Shown here piece after piece: positions 1 to 8,384 of a DNA stretch of 64,000 nucleotides (positions within the stretch are counted from its first letter, which is position 1; each line of letters starts with the position of its first letter). The notes below the pieces were generated by a model that was not told where the DNA came from, searched no databases, and saw only the letters and a list, made by a program, of their open reading frames with translations. Made by a program: the position numbers and the translations under genes. Source of the stretch: Acidimicrobiia bacterium (GTDB lineage: Bacteria; Actinomycetota; Acidimicrobiia; Spongiisociales; Spongiisociaceae); assembly GCA_009841105.1 (NCBI GenBank), contig VXMM01000048.1, forward strand, positions 1-64,000. The letters are read 5' to 3'.

Positions 1-1
1 C

Positions 2-424
2 GACCACAGCTGCGCCATCGCCGACGACGACACCATCACCTGCTGGGGCAACAACTCCAGTAGGCAGACCCGCGCCCCGGCGGGAACCTACAAGGCCCTC
101 GCCCTAGGCGACGACCACAGCTGCGCCATCGCCGACGACGACACCATCACCTGCTGGGGCAACAACAGCCACCGCCGGTCCCAGGCGCCGGCCGGTACCT
201 ACCAGACCCTGTCCGCCGGCGCCGCCCACAGCTGCGCGATCGCGCTTGACGGCACCATCACGTGCTGGGGCAACAACACCAACGGCCAGACCTACGCCCC
301 GGCGGGAACCTTCAAGGCCTTGGCCCTGGGCGACGAACACTCGTGCGCGGTCGCCACCGATGACACCGTCACCTGCTGGCCGCGACCGCCCGAAGGGGTG
401 CGCTGGGTACACGCCGGCAGCTAG
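2..424 (+). CDS. RCC1-like repeat protein, C-terminal part
   Basis: The gene enters from the left edge and ends at TAG 422-424, so 140 C-terminal residues are visible. They consist of a roughly 37-residue repeat with the core HSCAIADDDTITCWGNN. About four copies are present, each with two cysteines nine to ten residues apart and a Trp-Gly pair. This is the pattern of bacterial RCC1-type (Alpha-tubulin suppressor-like) propeller repeats. Known proteins of this type are usually secreted or surface-attached and of unknown ligand; the paired cysteines suggest disulphides in an extracytoplasmic location. The final repeat is abruptly cut: after VTCW the sequence runs into an unrelated basic tail of about 13 residues, which suggests that the C-terminus was lost by a frameshift or rearrangement. 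No domain other than the repeats can be seen. Confidence 0.75.
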   Translation, partial: DHSCAIADDDTITCWGNNSSRQTRAPAGTYKALALGDDHSCAIADDDTITCWGNNSHRRSQAPAGTYQTLSAGAAHSCAIALDGTITCWGNNTNGQTYAPAGTFKALALGDEHSCAVATDDTVTCWPRPPEGVRWVHAGS

Positions 425-872
425 CCCCAGTCGCCTCCCGCTCCCGGAGACTTCTGGCGGAGCGATCTCACCTCATGGCTGCTATCTCAGGGTCCTGTCA
501 CAGCCTGGATCCCAGCGCCCACTCGCTGGGCCATGGACTGCTCGGACAAGAGCCTGGAACTGGACAGCATCCTGGACCTCGGCAACTCGCTCGAAACGGG
601 CCAGACCTACGCGGTCAGAGTCAACGGCGAAGCCGCGCTCACCTTCACCGCCCCATGGCCCCTATTCCAGCCCACCCGACGGACCCTCTCCCCCTTCGTG
701 TGGACCCCATCCCGGCCGGGCCGGAGGGGGCTGGCAACCGGGAGGTGGTAGCGACGGGGTCAACTAACCGGTAGCGGCCGCCCGGACCAGTGAACATCTG
801 GCCATCAATGAGGCCGCGGACGACACCAGGCACCGTCCCGGCATTCCGAGCAATCACCGACACCAATATCGG
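425..872. other. Gene-poor stretch with a coding remnant
   Basis: No intact gene is visible. On the plus strand, about 533-655 reads as protein-like sequence (LDSILDLGNSLETGQTYAV, then ALTFTAP) before turning into low-complexity Arg/Pro translation. It looks like the C-terminal tail of a lost secreted protein but is too short to name. Confidence 0.3.
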
Positions 873-1256
873 ATGATCGGTGAGACGTTCTCCACCGAAC
901 GGGACGACATCTTCCCGCGGGACCGGCTCCCATTCAGCGGACTGAACTGGCCGGCGATCATCGTCGCGGCCATCGTGTTCTTCGGCCTGGCCGCCATCTG
1001 GTACCAACCCAAGGTCATGGGCACGAAGTGGATGGAAGCGGCCGGGGTCGAGCCGCCGTCCGACGGACCCAAGCCGGTCTTCTTCGTGATCACCTTCGTC
1101 GCCTACCTGGTGATGGCGACCGTGCTGGCGACGATCGCACGCGGCACCGGCGCTTCCACGTTCGGCGAGGGATTGGTCCTGGGGCTGTAGACCGGAGTCA
1201 CATTCGTAGCGTTGCAAGCCCTGGTCAACGCCATATACGAAGGCCGGTCGCGGCGG
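873..1256 (+). pseudogene. DUF1761 membrane protein, interrupted
   Basis: The first 105 codons (ATG 873 to TAG 1188) match the start of the DUF1761 family of small four-helix membrane proteins. They show the NWPAIIVAAIVFFGLAAIWY helix, then MGTKWMEAAG, then a second hydrophobic helix. The family is normally about 130-140 residues. Reading through the TAG in the same frame gives TGVTFVALQALVNAIYEGRS, which is the expected third helix and EGR turn, so the TAG probably replaces a codon of an originally longer gene. Downstream of about 1256 the expected last helix is missing. I read this as a nonsense-inactivated, C-terminally truncated copy; a sequencing error at 1188 is the alternative. The function of the family is unknown. 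Confidence 0.65.
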
Positions 1257-1345
1257 CGCAAAGGGACATCCTCCGAAGGCCTGGTACTCGGTATGCTCGT
1301 TGGAATGCAGGACTCGGCCCACACAAGGCCGGAGCTTTGTGAGGC

Positions 1346-1388
1346 GTGGGCTCCGGGGGTGGGACTCCAACCTGCTACCAACAGTGGA
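1346..1388 (-). repeat. Partial copy of tRNA-Asn 3' end (att-like)
   Basis: Positions 1346-1366 are identical over 21 bp to 8856-8876. That block holds the acceptor 3' strand and part of the T arm of tRNA-Asn, plus five bases beyond its 3' end. Up to about 1388 there is only fuzzy similarity; the T stem is mispaired and the T loop lacks its conserved bases, so this copy cannot make a tRNA. A 3'-end duplication facing an intact tRNA is the usual scar of site-specific integration. Confidence 0.6.
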
Positions 1389-1413
1389 GCTAACGCTCAT
1401 CTATGGATAAGGG

Positions 1414-2472
1414 ATGCAGTCAATCGTGAAGAGAATGGGCGGAGGAAGGTCGCGTGAGGTTCGTTCGACCTGGAGAACACCGCTGCTGGCATCCCTTCTT
1501 ATGGCTGCTTTAGCTGCGCGGTCGAGTTCAGGCGCGTGGTATTCAACGGATACATCCCCGAGCACGGACAGGTCGCCGGTAGAAGCCACTAGAGCCTTCA
1601 TCGCCACGCTCCGCAACGAGCAGAAGGCTGCGGCAATGTACGAGTTTGCAGACCCGGTACGCTCTAACTGGTCGAGCCTGCCCGTCGGTATGACGGACTT
1701 CGACCTCAACGGCGTTCGAGTCGGCGATCTCGACGACGAACAGACTGTCGCCCTGGTGGACTTCCTCTCGGTCGCGCTGAGCCACCACGGATACGCCCTC
1801 ATTGCCGGCATAGTCGGAGCGGAGCGGCAGCTTTCCGCATCGATCCGAGCACCCCTGGTCGGGTGGAGTCCCGAAAACTACTGGATCGCGTTCTTCGGCC
1901 AGCCCTCCGGCGACCATGTCTGGGGCTGGCAGTTCGGAGGTCATCATCTAGCGCTGAACGTCACAGTGGCGGACGGTCGAAGCTACATGTCCCCCACCTT
2001 CTTAGGAGTGGCGCCCTCGTCCTACACCGAAGACGGTCCCGCCATCGCGCCGCTCGACTCACACGTTCGGGCAGGGCTGTCACTGTTCAACTCGTTGGAC
2101 CAGGACACCCAGGAACTCGCCTTTGTCGACAACAGACCCGAAGTGTCGACGGGAGCAGGCCAGGATGGACTCATACCGGCTCCTGAAGGAGCACCCGTTT
2201 CCGCCTGGAGCGACACCCAGCAACAGTCGCTGCTCGACACCATCGCGCTCTGGGTCGGCATGGTCGACCCAGCCAGCAGCCAAGCCAGACTCGCCGAGAT
2301 ACGAGCGGGCCTCCACGACACCTACTTTGCATGGAACGGAGGACCCGACAGCCAAGGCCCGGTCTACTACCGAATACAAGGGCCCACGCTCATCATCGAA
2401 CTGGCGAGCCAAGCACCGATCAGCCAAGGTGGCCACTACCACTCCCTCTACCGAGACCTGACCAACGGATAA
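1414..2472 (+). CDS. DUF3500 domain protein, exported
   Basis: The product (352 residues) has an N-terminal hydrophobic segment (TPLLASLLMAALAA, about 22-35) and then a DUF3500 domain. Family hallmarks visible are GWQFGGHHLALNVTV with MSPTFLGV shortly after, DQDTQELA, and the C-terminal HYHSLYRDLTN. The family is of unknown function and usually exported. Two features suggest damage. The protein stops just after RDLTN, where relatives continue with a Tyr-Gly and about ten more residues. The best ribosome site, GGAGGAAGG at 1441-1449, points to GTG 1454, which is out of frame with the body and would join it only if one base were changed near 1475. The signal segment lacks a lipobox cysteine (LAARSSS). 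It may be a recently damaged gene rather than a working one. Confidence 0.65.
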   Translation: MQSIVKRMGGGRSREVRSTWRTPLLASLLMAALAARSSSGAWYSTDTSPSTDRSPVEATRAFIATLRNEQKAAAMYEFADPVRSNWSSLPVGMTDFDLNGVRVGDLDDEQTVALVDFLSVALSHHGYALIAGIVGAERQLSASIRAPLVGWSPENYWIAFFGQPSGDHVWGWQFGGHHLALNVTVADGRSYMSPTFLGVAPSSYTEDGPAIAPLDSHVRAGLSLFNSLDQDTQELAFVDNRPEVSTGAGQDGLIPAPEGAPVSAWSDTQQQSLLDTIALWVGMVDPASSQARLAEIRAGLHDTYFAWNGGPDSQGPVYYRIQGPTLIIELASQAPISQGGHYHSLYRDLTNG

Positions 2473-2477
2473 GACAG

Positions 2478-2760
2478 CAAGGCGGATGTAGTCGCCGCCT
2501 CGAGTGTCGGAGGCCTCGTACACAATTAGGTGATAGGTGCCTGCGGACGGCGCCCCGAACACGACCTGAGCGATCCACTGGGCTCCCATCGAGCCTACGG
2601 GGGCCGCTGGATATCACGGGCAACGATGTTCGATGCTGGATCGAAAAAGAGGAGACCAGTATCGGCTGAGATCGAATCGGTACAGACCCCGACGGCCTCG
2701 CCGCGGCGGAGTTCCAGTTTGAACAGGTCGGAGTTGCCGGCGTTAGAGTGCTCGGAACGC
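2478..2760 (-). pseudogene. Remnant of a secreted-enzyme C-terminal domain
   Basis: Two adjacent reverse-strand frames carry successive pieces of one domain. The first reads GNSDLFKLELRRGEAVGV and then FFDPASNIVARD, and stops at 2595. The second, starting near 2589 in another frame, reads QVVFGAPSAGTYHLIVYEAS and ends with GGDYIRLAV. Together they have the layout of the beta-sandwich pre-peptidase-type domain that follows secreted trypsin-like and other exported enzymes (D-x-F-x-x-x-L-x-x-G-E at the start, A-P-x-x-G-x-Y near the end). The catalytic part is absent and the last bases overlap the end of the DUF3500 gene. I read it as a frameshifted relic. Confidence 0.5.
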
Positions 2761-2817
2761 TCGACAGTTCCACAAGCAGCAGCGCAAGTTTCGTGGATGC
2801 GGGAAGAGGGTGAACCT

Positions 2818-3213
2818 GTGACGAAGCGGATTGTGAGGACCGCCATCTCCTGGGCTGGAGTCTGCCTGGACCGAGCGAGGGTCTTCATCAAGGATGTGGG
2901 ATTCAAGATCCTGGACTATGGCCACAAGATCAGGCGGGGACTCGCTCTCACGCGGGAGCAAGCTGTGATGGAGTACTGCTCTCCTACTCCGTCTCAAGGT
3001 TGCCTGGAGCGTTGCTCGGGCGGGTGCCGGGCGGTGATATCTCGGAGGCGTAAGGGTTCGCTGCGTCCTACTCCGTTGTTCCGGTTCGAGGAAGGCGGGA
3101 GCGGTTGTACGGCTCATGTCAGGATTGACTTCCGGTCTGACGAAGAGGCGCGGCAGATGATGGGAGCCGTCCATAGGCAGCTGAAGCGGGACTTCAAGGA
3201 GACCTATGAGTAA
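2818..3213 (+). CDS. Hypothetical protein with a Cys cluster
   Basis: A 131-residue reading frame from GTG 2818, which is preceded by GAAGAGGG at a reasonable distance. An in-frame ATG at 2797 would add seven residues. I do not recognise it. The N-terminal half is basic and amphipathic (RARVFIKDVGFKILDYGHKI). The middle contains three closely spaced cysteines (GCLERCSGGC) with a fourth about nine residues upstream. The C-terminal part is charged (DFRSDEEARQMMGAVHRQ). No signal peptide or membrane segment is obvious. The surroundings are pseudogenes, so it may itself be a remnant, but the frame is open with normal high-GC codon use. Confidence 0.35.
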   Translation: MTKRIVRTAISWAGVCLDRARVFIKDVGFKILDYGHKIRRGLALTREQAVMEYCSPTPSQGCLERCSGGCRAVISRRRKGSLRPTPLFRFEEGGSGCTAHVRIDFRSDEEARQMMGAVHRQLKRDFKETYE

Positions 3214-3403
3214 GCACCTGCTCTCCCAAACCGTCTCGGACCTGTCTCGCCCTCTGCTCCCAACAATGAGGGGCCATCCACCAGGTATATGACTTGTCGA
3301 CCTGTCGAAGTCGATTCGTCCGTAGATGCGGCCTGTCTCCAACTCGATAATCTGGCGGCGGAACTCGGCTGGGCAAACGGACGCACAGCAGGAACTTCAT
3401 CGC

Positions 3404-3468
3404 ATTGCCCTGGGCGGGGATCACTCGTGCACACTGGGCATCAACGGCGCCATCACCTGTCGGGGTCG
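3404..3468 (+). pseudogene. RCC1-like repeat remnant
   Basis: A single degenerate repeat reads ALGGDHSCTLGINGAITCRG, matching the repeat unit of the protein at the left edge (two cysteines, Gly-Asp-His before the first). The Trp-Gly is replaced by Arg-Gly and no flanking repeats survive. The rest of 3214-3689 shows no supported gene. Confidence 0.5.
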
Positions 3469-3689
3469 GAAGTCAACAACGCCCGCTCCGGCGCAATCGT
3501 GGGGTCTTGTTCGAAGAACGGCCCGAGCACCAATCAGGATTCGGGCATATCCGGCGACGTTTCCGCCACTGGAGCCGTTGCGGACAGCCAAGGCGGCTAG
3601 GTCCACCAACGCGACCGTCCGATAACATTGGAGGATGGCAAGACGATCCACAATGCCTTCTTCGATCGCCGGTTCCGGCAGGACGAGCC

Positions 3690-3915
3690 ATGAAACTCCA
3701 CTACTACTCGGAAAACGCCAGCCTCTACATCGAGTTCAAGCCGTTCCCTGGTATTGAAACCCGCGAGATAGTCGGTGGGCTGGACGTGGACCTCGATGCC
3801 GAGGGCGTAGTGGTTGGGCCTCGACGTCGACCATTCGTCGAATTTACTGGAGCTTTCACCTCTCGAGGCCGAGTCGTTGCCCCTGGAACCGGGGGTCGTC
3901 TGGGCAAGCGGTTAG
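3690..3915 (+). pseudogene. DUF2283 protein with one frameshift
   Basis: ATG 3690 opens a typical DUF2283 beginning (MKLHYYSENASLYIEF, then GLDVDLDAEGVVVG). The frame then turns into Arg-rich nonsense. Removing one G from the GGG run at about 3816-3818 restores VVGLDVDHSSNLLELSPLEA, with a stop at 3913-3915. That is a full-length DUF2283 ending, and the restored stop lies just before the ribosome site of the next gene. DUF2283 proteins are small beta-rich proteins, often near toxin genes. A single-base insertion or a sequencing error in a G run explains the break equally well. Confidence 0.65.
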
Positions 3916-3925
3916 GAGTTCGGGC

Positions 3926-6703
3926 TTGAGCCGGTCGCATCTGGCAGTGACCGTTTTCTTCGTCGTGCTCGGCATGGCGCTGGGCGCTCGGATGCTTGAG
4001 GGGGAGGGAGGGTTCCTCTTCGGTGGGCTGGTCGGGTTCTTGGTTGCAGACGTGATGGAGTTGCGTCGTAGGTTGGCGGGGTCAGGACGTGAACCCGTGA
4101 CCGGACGGGGAGTGCCCGACACCGTCGAGCCCGCACCGGCGGCCGAACCTATTCAGGAGGAGCGCGCAGCGGCGGCTCCTGCCGCCGCAGTTCCGGAGGT
4201 CCCGGTTCCGTCTCCTTTGTCAGAGGCAACGGTTCCATCCGCACCATCGCCGATCGAGGAGATTCCCTCGCGACCCGCCGACATCCCGACCGGCGTCCGA
4301 GTACCGGCAGCCGGCTACACCTCGACGAGTGTCGGTAGTCGGATCTTCGATCCGATCAAGAACTGGGCAACGACCGGCAACGTGCCTGTCAAGATAGGGG
4401 TTCTGCTGTCGCTCATCGGGTTGGGATTCCTGCTTGGTATGGCGCTGGACCAGGGTTGGATCACCCTCACCATCGAGGTGCGGCATGTCCTGGTCGCCGT
4501 GTTCGGTGTGCTCTTGTTGGTGGTGGGATGGCGTGTGCGGGGCCGCAACCCGATCTACGGCCTAAGCCTGCAAGGGGGCGGTATCGCGGTTCTCTACTTG
4601 ACGACTTACGTGGCCCATGCCGTATACGACCTGCTGCCGGCGTCGGCGTCGGCCGCCGCGGTCGTGCTGATCACCGCAGGGGCGGGAGTATTGGCGGTAC
4701 TCGAAGACGCCCGTTCCCTGGCGGTGCTGGGCATCATCGGGGGTTTCCTCGCTCCCATCCTCGCCTATTCAGACAGCAGCGACCACGTCCTCGTATTCGG
4801 CTTCTACCTGATTCTCAGCGCGGCCATCGTGGTGGTCGCCTGGTTCAGGATCTGGCCTGAACTCAACCTGCTGGGTCTGGGCTTCACGCTGGGTGTGTCG
4901 GCGTTCTGGCTCCTCAACCGGTACTCGGAGCAGGACTGGGCCACCACCCAGCCCCTGATCGCTCTGCTGGTCCTGCTGTACATGACGATCCCTATCTTGT
5001 TCGCCGCCCGCCAACCGCCGGACGTGAAGGCATGGATGACCAGTCCCTTCGTGTTCGGTCTTCCGTTTGTCGCCCTTGGCCTCCAAGTGGTCCTCACCCA
5101 AGACTTCGAGTACGGAGCGGCGGTGAGTTCCGGGGTCCTCGCCGCGATCCTGGCGTTGTTCGCATTCATAGCTCACCGGTACGGCAAGGAGTCCGGACCG
5201 CTTCGAGATGCCTACGCCGGTCTCTCGGTGGCCTTCGTGGCGATCACTGTGCCGCTCGCACTCGAGGCCCAATACACCTCTGTGGCGTGGGTGCTCCAGG
5301 GTGGAGTCCTCGTCTGGTTCGGCGTCCGGCACCAACGTCGTCTCGCCACCTACGCGGGCAGTCTCCTGCAGGCCATGGGTGGGTTGGTCTTCCTCGGCCA
5401 CCTGATCACGTCGGACCTTGACGCAGCCGATCTGGCTCCGCTCCTCAACGGGTACTTCCTCGGAGCAGCGCTCCTAGCGGTAGTGGGGTTGATCTCAGGC
5501 CGGCTTCTCGACCTGAGCGGAGACGACCGGGATGACACCCGGGCCCTCTGTTGGCTCGCGCTCGTGTGGGGCACCGGGTGGTGGATCCTCGGTGGGCTCC
5601 TGGAGACGATGGTCCACGTTCCACCGGACGGCAGGTTGACCGTGTCGATCGTGTTCGTGACGGTCTCGCTCGGTGGTCTGGCCCTGGCGGCTCCGATTAT
5701 CGGCTGGATGCGACTCCGAACTGTAGGGATGGCCCTCCTCCCCGCCCTGGTGCTGTTCCTAACCCTGGCGCTCATAAGGCAGAGCCATCCCTTCGGGATG
5801 AACGGATGGGTTGGCTGGATGGTTGCCATGACGTCGTACTACTCGGTGGTCCGCTGGCGGGAAGGGGCCTTCCCGTGGGCAATCTCCGTCATGCACACCG
5901 CCGGCTACTGGGTAATGGTGATCCTGCTGGGAAGGGAGGTCTACTGGCAGATCGGCCAAGTTGCCTCCGATGTGTGGCCCATCACCGCAGCCCTGGCGAC
6001 GGTTCTCGCGGTCGTGGTCGTCACGCTGGTCGCACACCGAGCGGTGGCCTGGCCTCTAGGTACCCACTGGCGCACCTACCTGATGGCCTGCGCAGGCCCC
6101 GCGCTCCTGGCAGTGGCCATCATGACCCTTTGGACCAACCTCACTTCGGACGGTGCGGCACCGCCCATCACCTACCTGCCACTGCTCAACCCGCTGGAGA
6201 TCCTCACCGCCCTCGTGGTAGTGGTGGTGCTTATGTGGAAGAAGCTCGCCGACGCACAGAAGGACCATCCACTCGAAGACCTCATCGGACAATCCTGGAT
6301 CCCGGGACTGACGCTCGTCGGGATCATCCTGCTGACCATGGCCGTAGCCCGAACCGTTCACCACTGGCTCAACGTTCCATTCGACTTCGACGCGATGATC
6401 GACTCCACCGTACTGCATGCGTCCCTATCCATCGTCTGGGGCGTCGCGGGGCTCTCGGGCATGGTGGCCGGCGTTCGCCTCGTGCGACGCGCCGTCTGGG
6501 TGGGTGGAGCCTCACTAATGGGAATCGTGGTCGTCAAGCTCTTCCTGTTCGACCTAGCCAACACCGGCACCGTCGCTCGGGTGGTCTCCTTCCTCGGCGT
6601 CGGCGTGCTCCTCATCGTCGTTGGCTACTTCGCGCCTGTTCCCCCATCAACCCCGGCCCAAACCAAGGAAAACGAACCCGAAACGGACACCCCGTCACCA
6701 TGA
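3926..6703 (+). CDS. DUF2339 multi-pass membrane protein
   Basis: A 925-residue integral membrane protein from TTG 3926, preceded by AGGAG at 3914-3918. Residues 1-45 contain one hydrophobic segment, residues about 50-125 are an Ala/Pro-rich cytoplasmic-type linker, and from about residue 145 there are some two dozen membrane helices. The DUF2339 signature is clear at the start of the core: NWATTGNVPVKIGVLLSLIG, then GLSLQGGGIAVLYLTTYVAH and DARSLAVLGIIGGFLAPIL. The family is conserved in many bacteria without an assigned reaction; it has been proposed to be involved in envelope or polysaccharide functions, which nothing here tests. The gene is intact although its neighbours on both sides are broken. 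Confidence 0.85.
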   Translation: MSRSHLAVTVFFVVLGMALGARMLEGEGGFLFGGLVGFLVADVMELRRRLAGSGREPVTGRGVPDTVEPAPAAEPIQEERAAAAPAAAVPEVPVPSPLSEATVPSAPSPIEEIPSRPADIPTGVRVPAAGYTSTSVGSRIFDPIKNWATTGNVPVKIGVLLSLIGLGFLLGMALDQGWITLTIEVRHVLVAVFGVLLLVVGWRVRGRNPIYGLSLQGGGIAVLYLTTYVAHAVYDLLPASASAAAVVLITAGAGVLAVLEDARSLAVLGIIGGFLAPILAYSDSSDHVLVFGFYLILSAAIVVVAWFRIWPELNLLGLGFTLGVSAFWLLNRYSEQDWATTQPLIALLVLLYMTIPILFAARQPPDVKAWMTSPFVFGLPFVALGLQVVLTQDFEYGAAVSSGVLAAILALFAFIAHRYGKESGPLRDAYAGLSVAFVAITVPLALEAQYTSVAWVLQGGVLVWFGVRHQRRLATYAGSLLQAMGGLVFLGHLITSDLDAADLAPLLNGYFLGAALLAVVGLISGRLLDLSGDDRDDTRALCWLALVWGTGWWILGGLLETMVHVPPDGRLTVSIVFVTVSLGGLALAAPIIGWMRLRTVGMALLPALVLFLTLALIRQSHPFGMNGWVGWMVAMTSYYSVVRWREGAFPWAISVMHTAGYWVMVILLGREVYWQIGQVASDVWPITAALATVLAVVVVTLVAHRAVAWPLGTHWRTYLMACAGPALLAVAIMTLWTNLTSDGAAPPITYLPLLNPLEILTALVVVVVLMWKKLADAQKDHPLEDLIGQSWIPGLTLVGIILLTMAVARTVHHWLNVPFDFDAMIDSTVLHASLSIVWGVAGLSGMVAGVRLVRRAVWVGGASLMGIVVVKLFLFDLANTGTVARVVSFLGVGVLLIVVGYFAPVPPSTPAQTKENEPETDTPSP

Positions 6704-6767
6704 GTGACTTCACCCACCCCACGGATGTTTCCGCGCAGGGCCCGATCTCGAGACTCGCCGTTCCCGG

Positions 6768-7059
6768 GGACTGGAGGTGCTGGAACCGGTGGTGCGGGTG
6801 ACCGAACGGCTCCGGGCCGAGGGGCTCGACCCCGAGATCGTGTCAGGAGGCGGTACGGGAACGCATGACATCGACCACGAGTTGGGGGTCTTCACCGAGA
6901 TACAGGCCGGCACCTACGTGCTCATGGACACCAACTACTACCACGTGGTGCAGCGGCGTGACGAGCCGAGTCCGTTCGGACCGGCCCTGTTCGTACGGAC
7001 CACCGTCATCAGCAACACCCAGCCCGGGTTCGCCATCACGGACGCCGGAATCAAGGAAG
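6768..7059 (+). pseudogene. D-threonine aldolase-like fragment
   Basis: The frame carries an internal piece of the alanine-racemase-fold D-threonine aldolase/D-serine dehydratase family: EIVSGGGTGTHDIDHELGV, then FTEIQAGTYVLMDTNYY, then TTVISNTQPGFAITDAG. In whole enzymes this block sits in the middle to C-terminal part of about 370 residues. The N-terminal PLP-lysine region is missing upstream, where a different short frame begins at the end of the DUF2339 gene. The last quarter with the metal-binding His and Cys is also missing. No intact start or domain remains, so this is a decayed fragment. Nothing further is seen up to 7277. Confidence 0.7.
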
Positions 7060-7277
7060 TAGACGAGATGTCCTTGACGCGGCCCGCCTGTCACTCAATC
7101 TCGACCACAGCTACAGCGGTTCCGGTGATCGCGAGACGATGAAAGCGGAGCGAGCGGCCGTAGAAGCGACCCTGGCCGACGTTTTCATTGACCACGGGTT
7201 GAGGGTAAAGAAGCGTCCCAACTTGGCTCGGGACCATGGTTGGTCCCGTTCCCACCTGCACCGCATAGCCCGGTGTT

Positions 7278-8384
7278 CTACTGTTCAACGACGGCGGGCA
7301 ACGTCAGCACTTGGTAGACCTCTTCGGCGTTGAGGCAGTCGAAGAGCCTCGCGGCTTCGTTGCCGAGCCGGGCGAGCTCGCTCTCTTCGAGTTCGTCCAC
7401 GTCGAGCGCGCCAAACCCGAGCGCCAGGATGTGAGGGCTATCCGCGACAAGGGTGGCCATGCACACCCCGGCCTCCTCGCGCAGGCCATCGACCCTCGAT
7501 GAGCTAAACGCGGCGAAGAGGGCCGTCTTGCTCGCCAGGGTGAGGCAGTCGAGCAGGGACACTGCAGGCGCGAACGCTTCCGTGACCGTGGCGCCCAGGA
7601 ACACTGCGAACAGTTCCTCGCCGACCCGTTCTCGGATGCAGGACGCCTCTTCTTCGGGGAGCATCGCTACGATGTCCTGCCCGGTGAACGTGTCTTCCTG
7701 GTCCAGTCTCGTTGTAAGACGGACGAGCACGTCCACCTGGTCTGCCACTTTGAGGCAGTCGAATATCTCCTTGCTGGAGTCGAATAGGGCATCGGCGTCG
7801 GTCGCCTCGAATGCGGGGCGCAGCAACTCGAACCGGACGCGAATTACTTCGGGGTTCTCTCGCGCGGCGTCGACCGAGCACTCGCGCGCCTCGGGATCGG
7901 TTCTTCCGTGATGGGAGTCGATCAGCACCAGGCCCATGAGCACAACGTTGTCGTCGGTCAGACAACCCAGGAAGGAACCCGCGCCTGAAGTCCCGACTTC
8001 CCCAACGAGCCGCTTCATGGGGAGTTCCAGCATGGCTCCGTACAGTTGCTCTCCGATCGCAGCGAGGAGGCAGTCTCTTTCGGTCTGGGAGATGCGCCCC
8101 ATGACCTCGCGACCGGTTGTGGTGTCGGTGATGAACAGGTCCTCCAGAGAGCCTGCCGATTCGACCAGCGGTGTCGTTGTCGGCGGCGCAGTCGTAGTGG
8201 GAGTCTGAGTGGTTTGCGGCGTTGCCACCGTCGGCTGGGTCGCGACTGTCGCCACCGTCGGCTGGGTCGCGACTGCCGTGGGCTCGGCTTCATCGTCGGC
8301 CCCGCAAGCGACGGCGACCAATGCGATCGCGAGCGCCACGATGGCGGTTGAGAGCCACGCCGGATTCGGTGTCTTGACCATCAC
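7278..8384 (-). CDS. Lipoprotein with four Cys-pair repeats
   Basis: A 368-residue protein with a clear lipoprotein signal (AIVALAIALVAVACGADD; lipobox cysteine about residue 27) and a Thr/Pro/Val-rich linker to about residue 75. The body consists of four divergent tandem units of 70-80 residues. Each unit has a first cysteine near its start (RDCLLAA, RECSVDA, ASCIRER, GVCMATL) and a second in a (F/L)xxCL motif (FLGCLTD, IFDCLKV, LLDCLTL, LFDCLNA) followed by a hydrophobic helix. The regular spacing suggests one disulphide per unit in a helical solenoid outside the membrane. I do not recognise the family. Start is ATG 8384 or 8381. It stands alone, with no obvious operon partners. Confidence 0.7.
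   Translation of the reverse strand: MMVKTPNPAWLSTAIVALAIALVAVACGADDEAEPTAVATQPTVATVATQPTVATPQTTQTPTTTAPPTTTPLVESAGSLEDLFITDTTTGREVMGRISQTERDCLLAAIGEQLYGAMLELPMKRLVGEVGTSGAGSFLGCLTDDNVVLMGLVLIDSHHGRTDPEARECSVDAARENPEVIRVRFELLRPAFEATDADALFDSSKEIFDCLKVADQVDVLVRLTTRLDQEDTFTGQDIVAMLPEEEASCIRERVGEELFAVFLGATVTEAFAPAVSLLDCLTLASKTALFAAFSSSRVDGLREEAGVCMATLVADSPHILALGFGALDVDELEESELARLGNEAARLFDCLNAEEVYQVLTLPAVVEQ

Noticed and set aside
645-1400. Long reverse-strand reading frame of 251 codons
   Set aside because: It runs antisense through the DUF1761 pseudogene, is Arg/Pro/Gly-rich and shows no motif; a shadow of high-GC DNA.
5551-6801. Second plus-strand frame of 416 codons within the DUF2339 gene
   Set aside because: Overlaps the membrane protein in another frame and is Arg/Gly/His-rich without hydrophobic helices.
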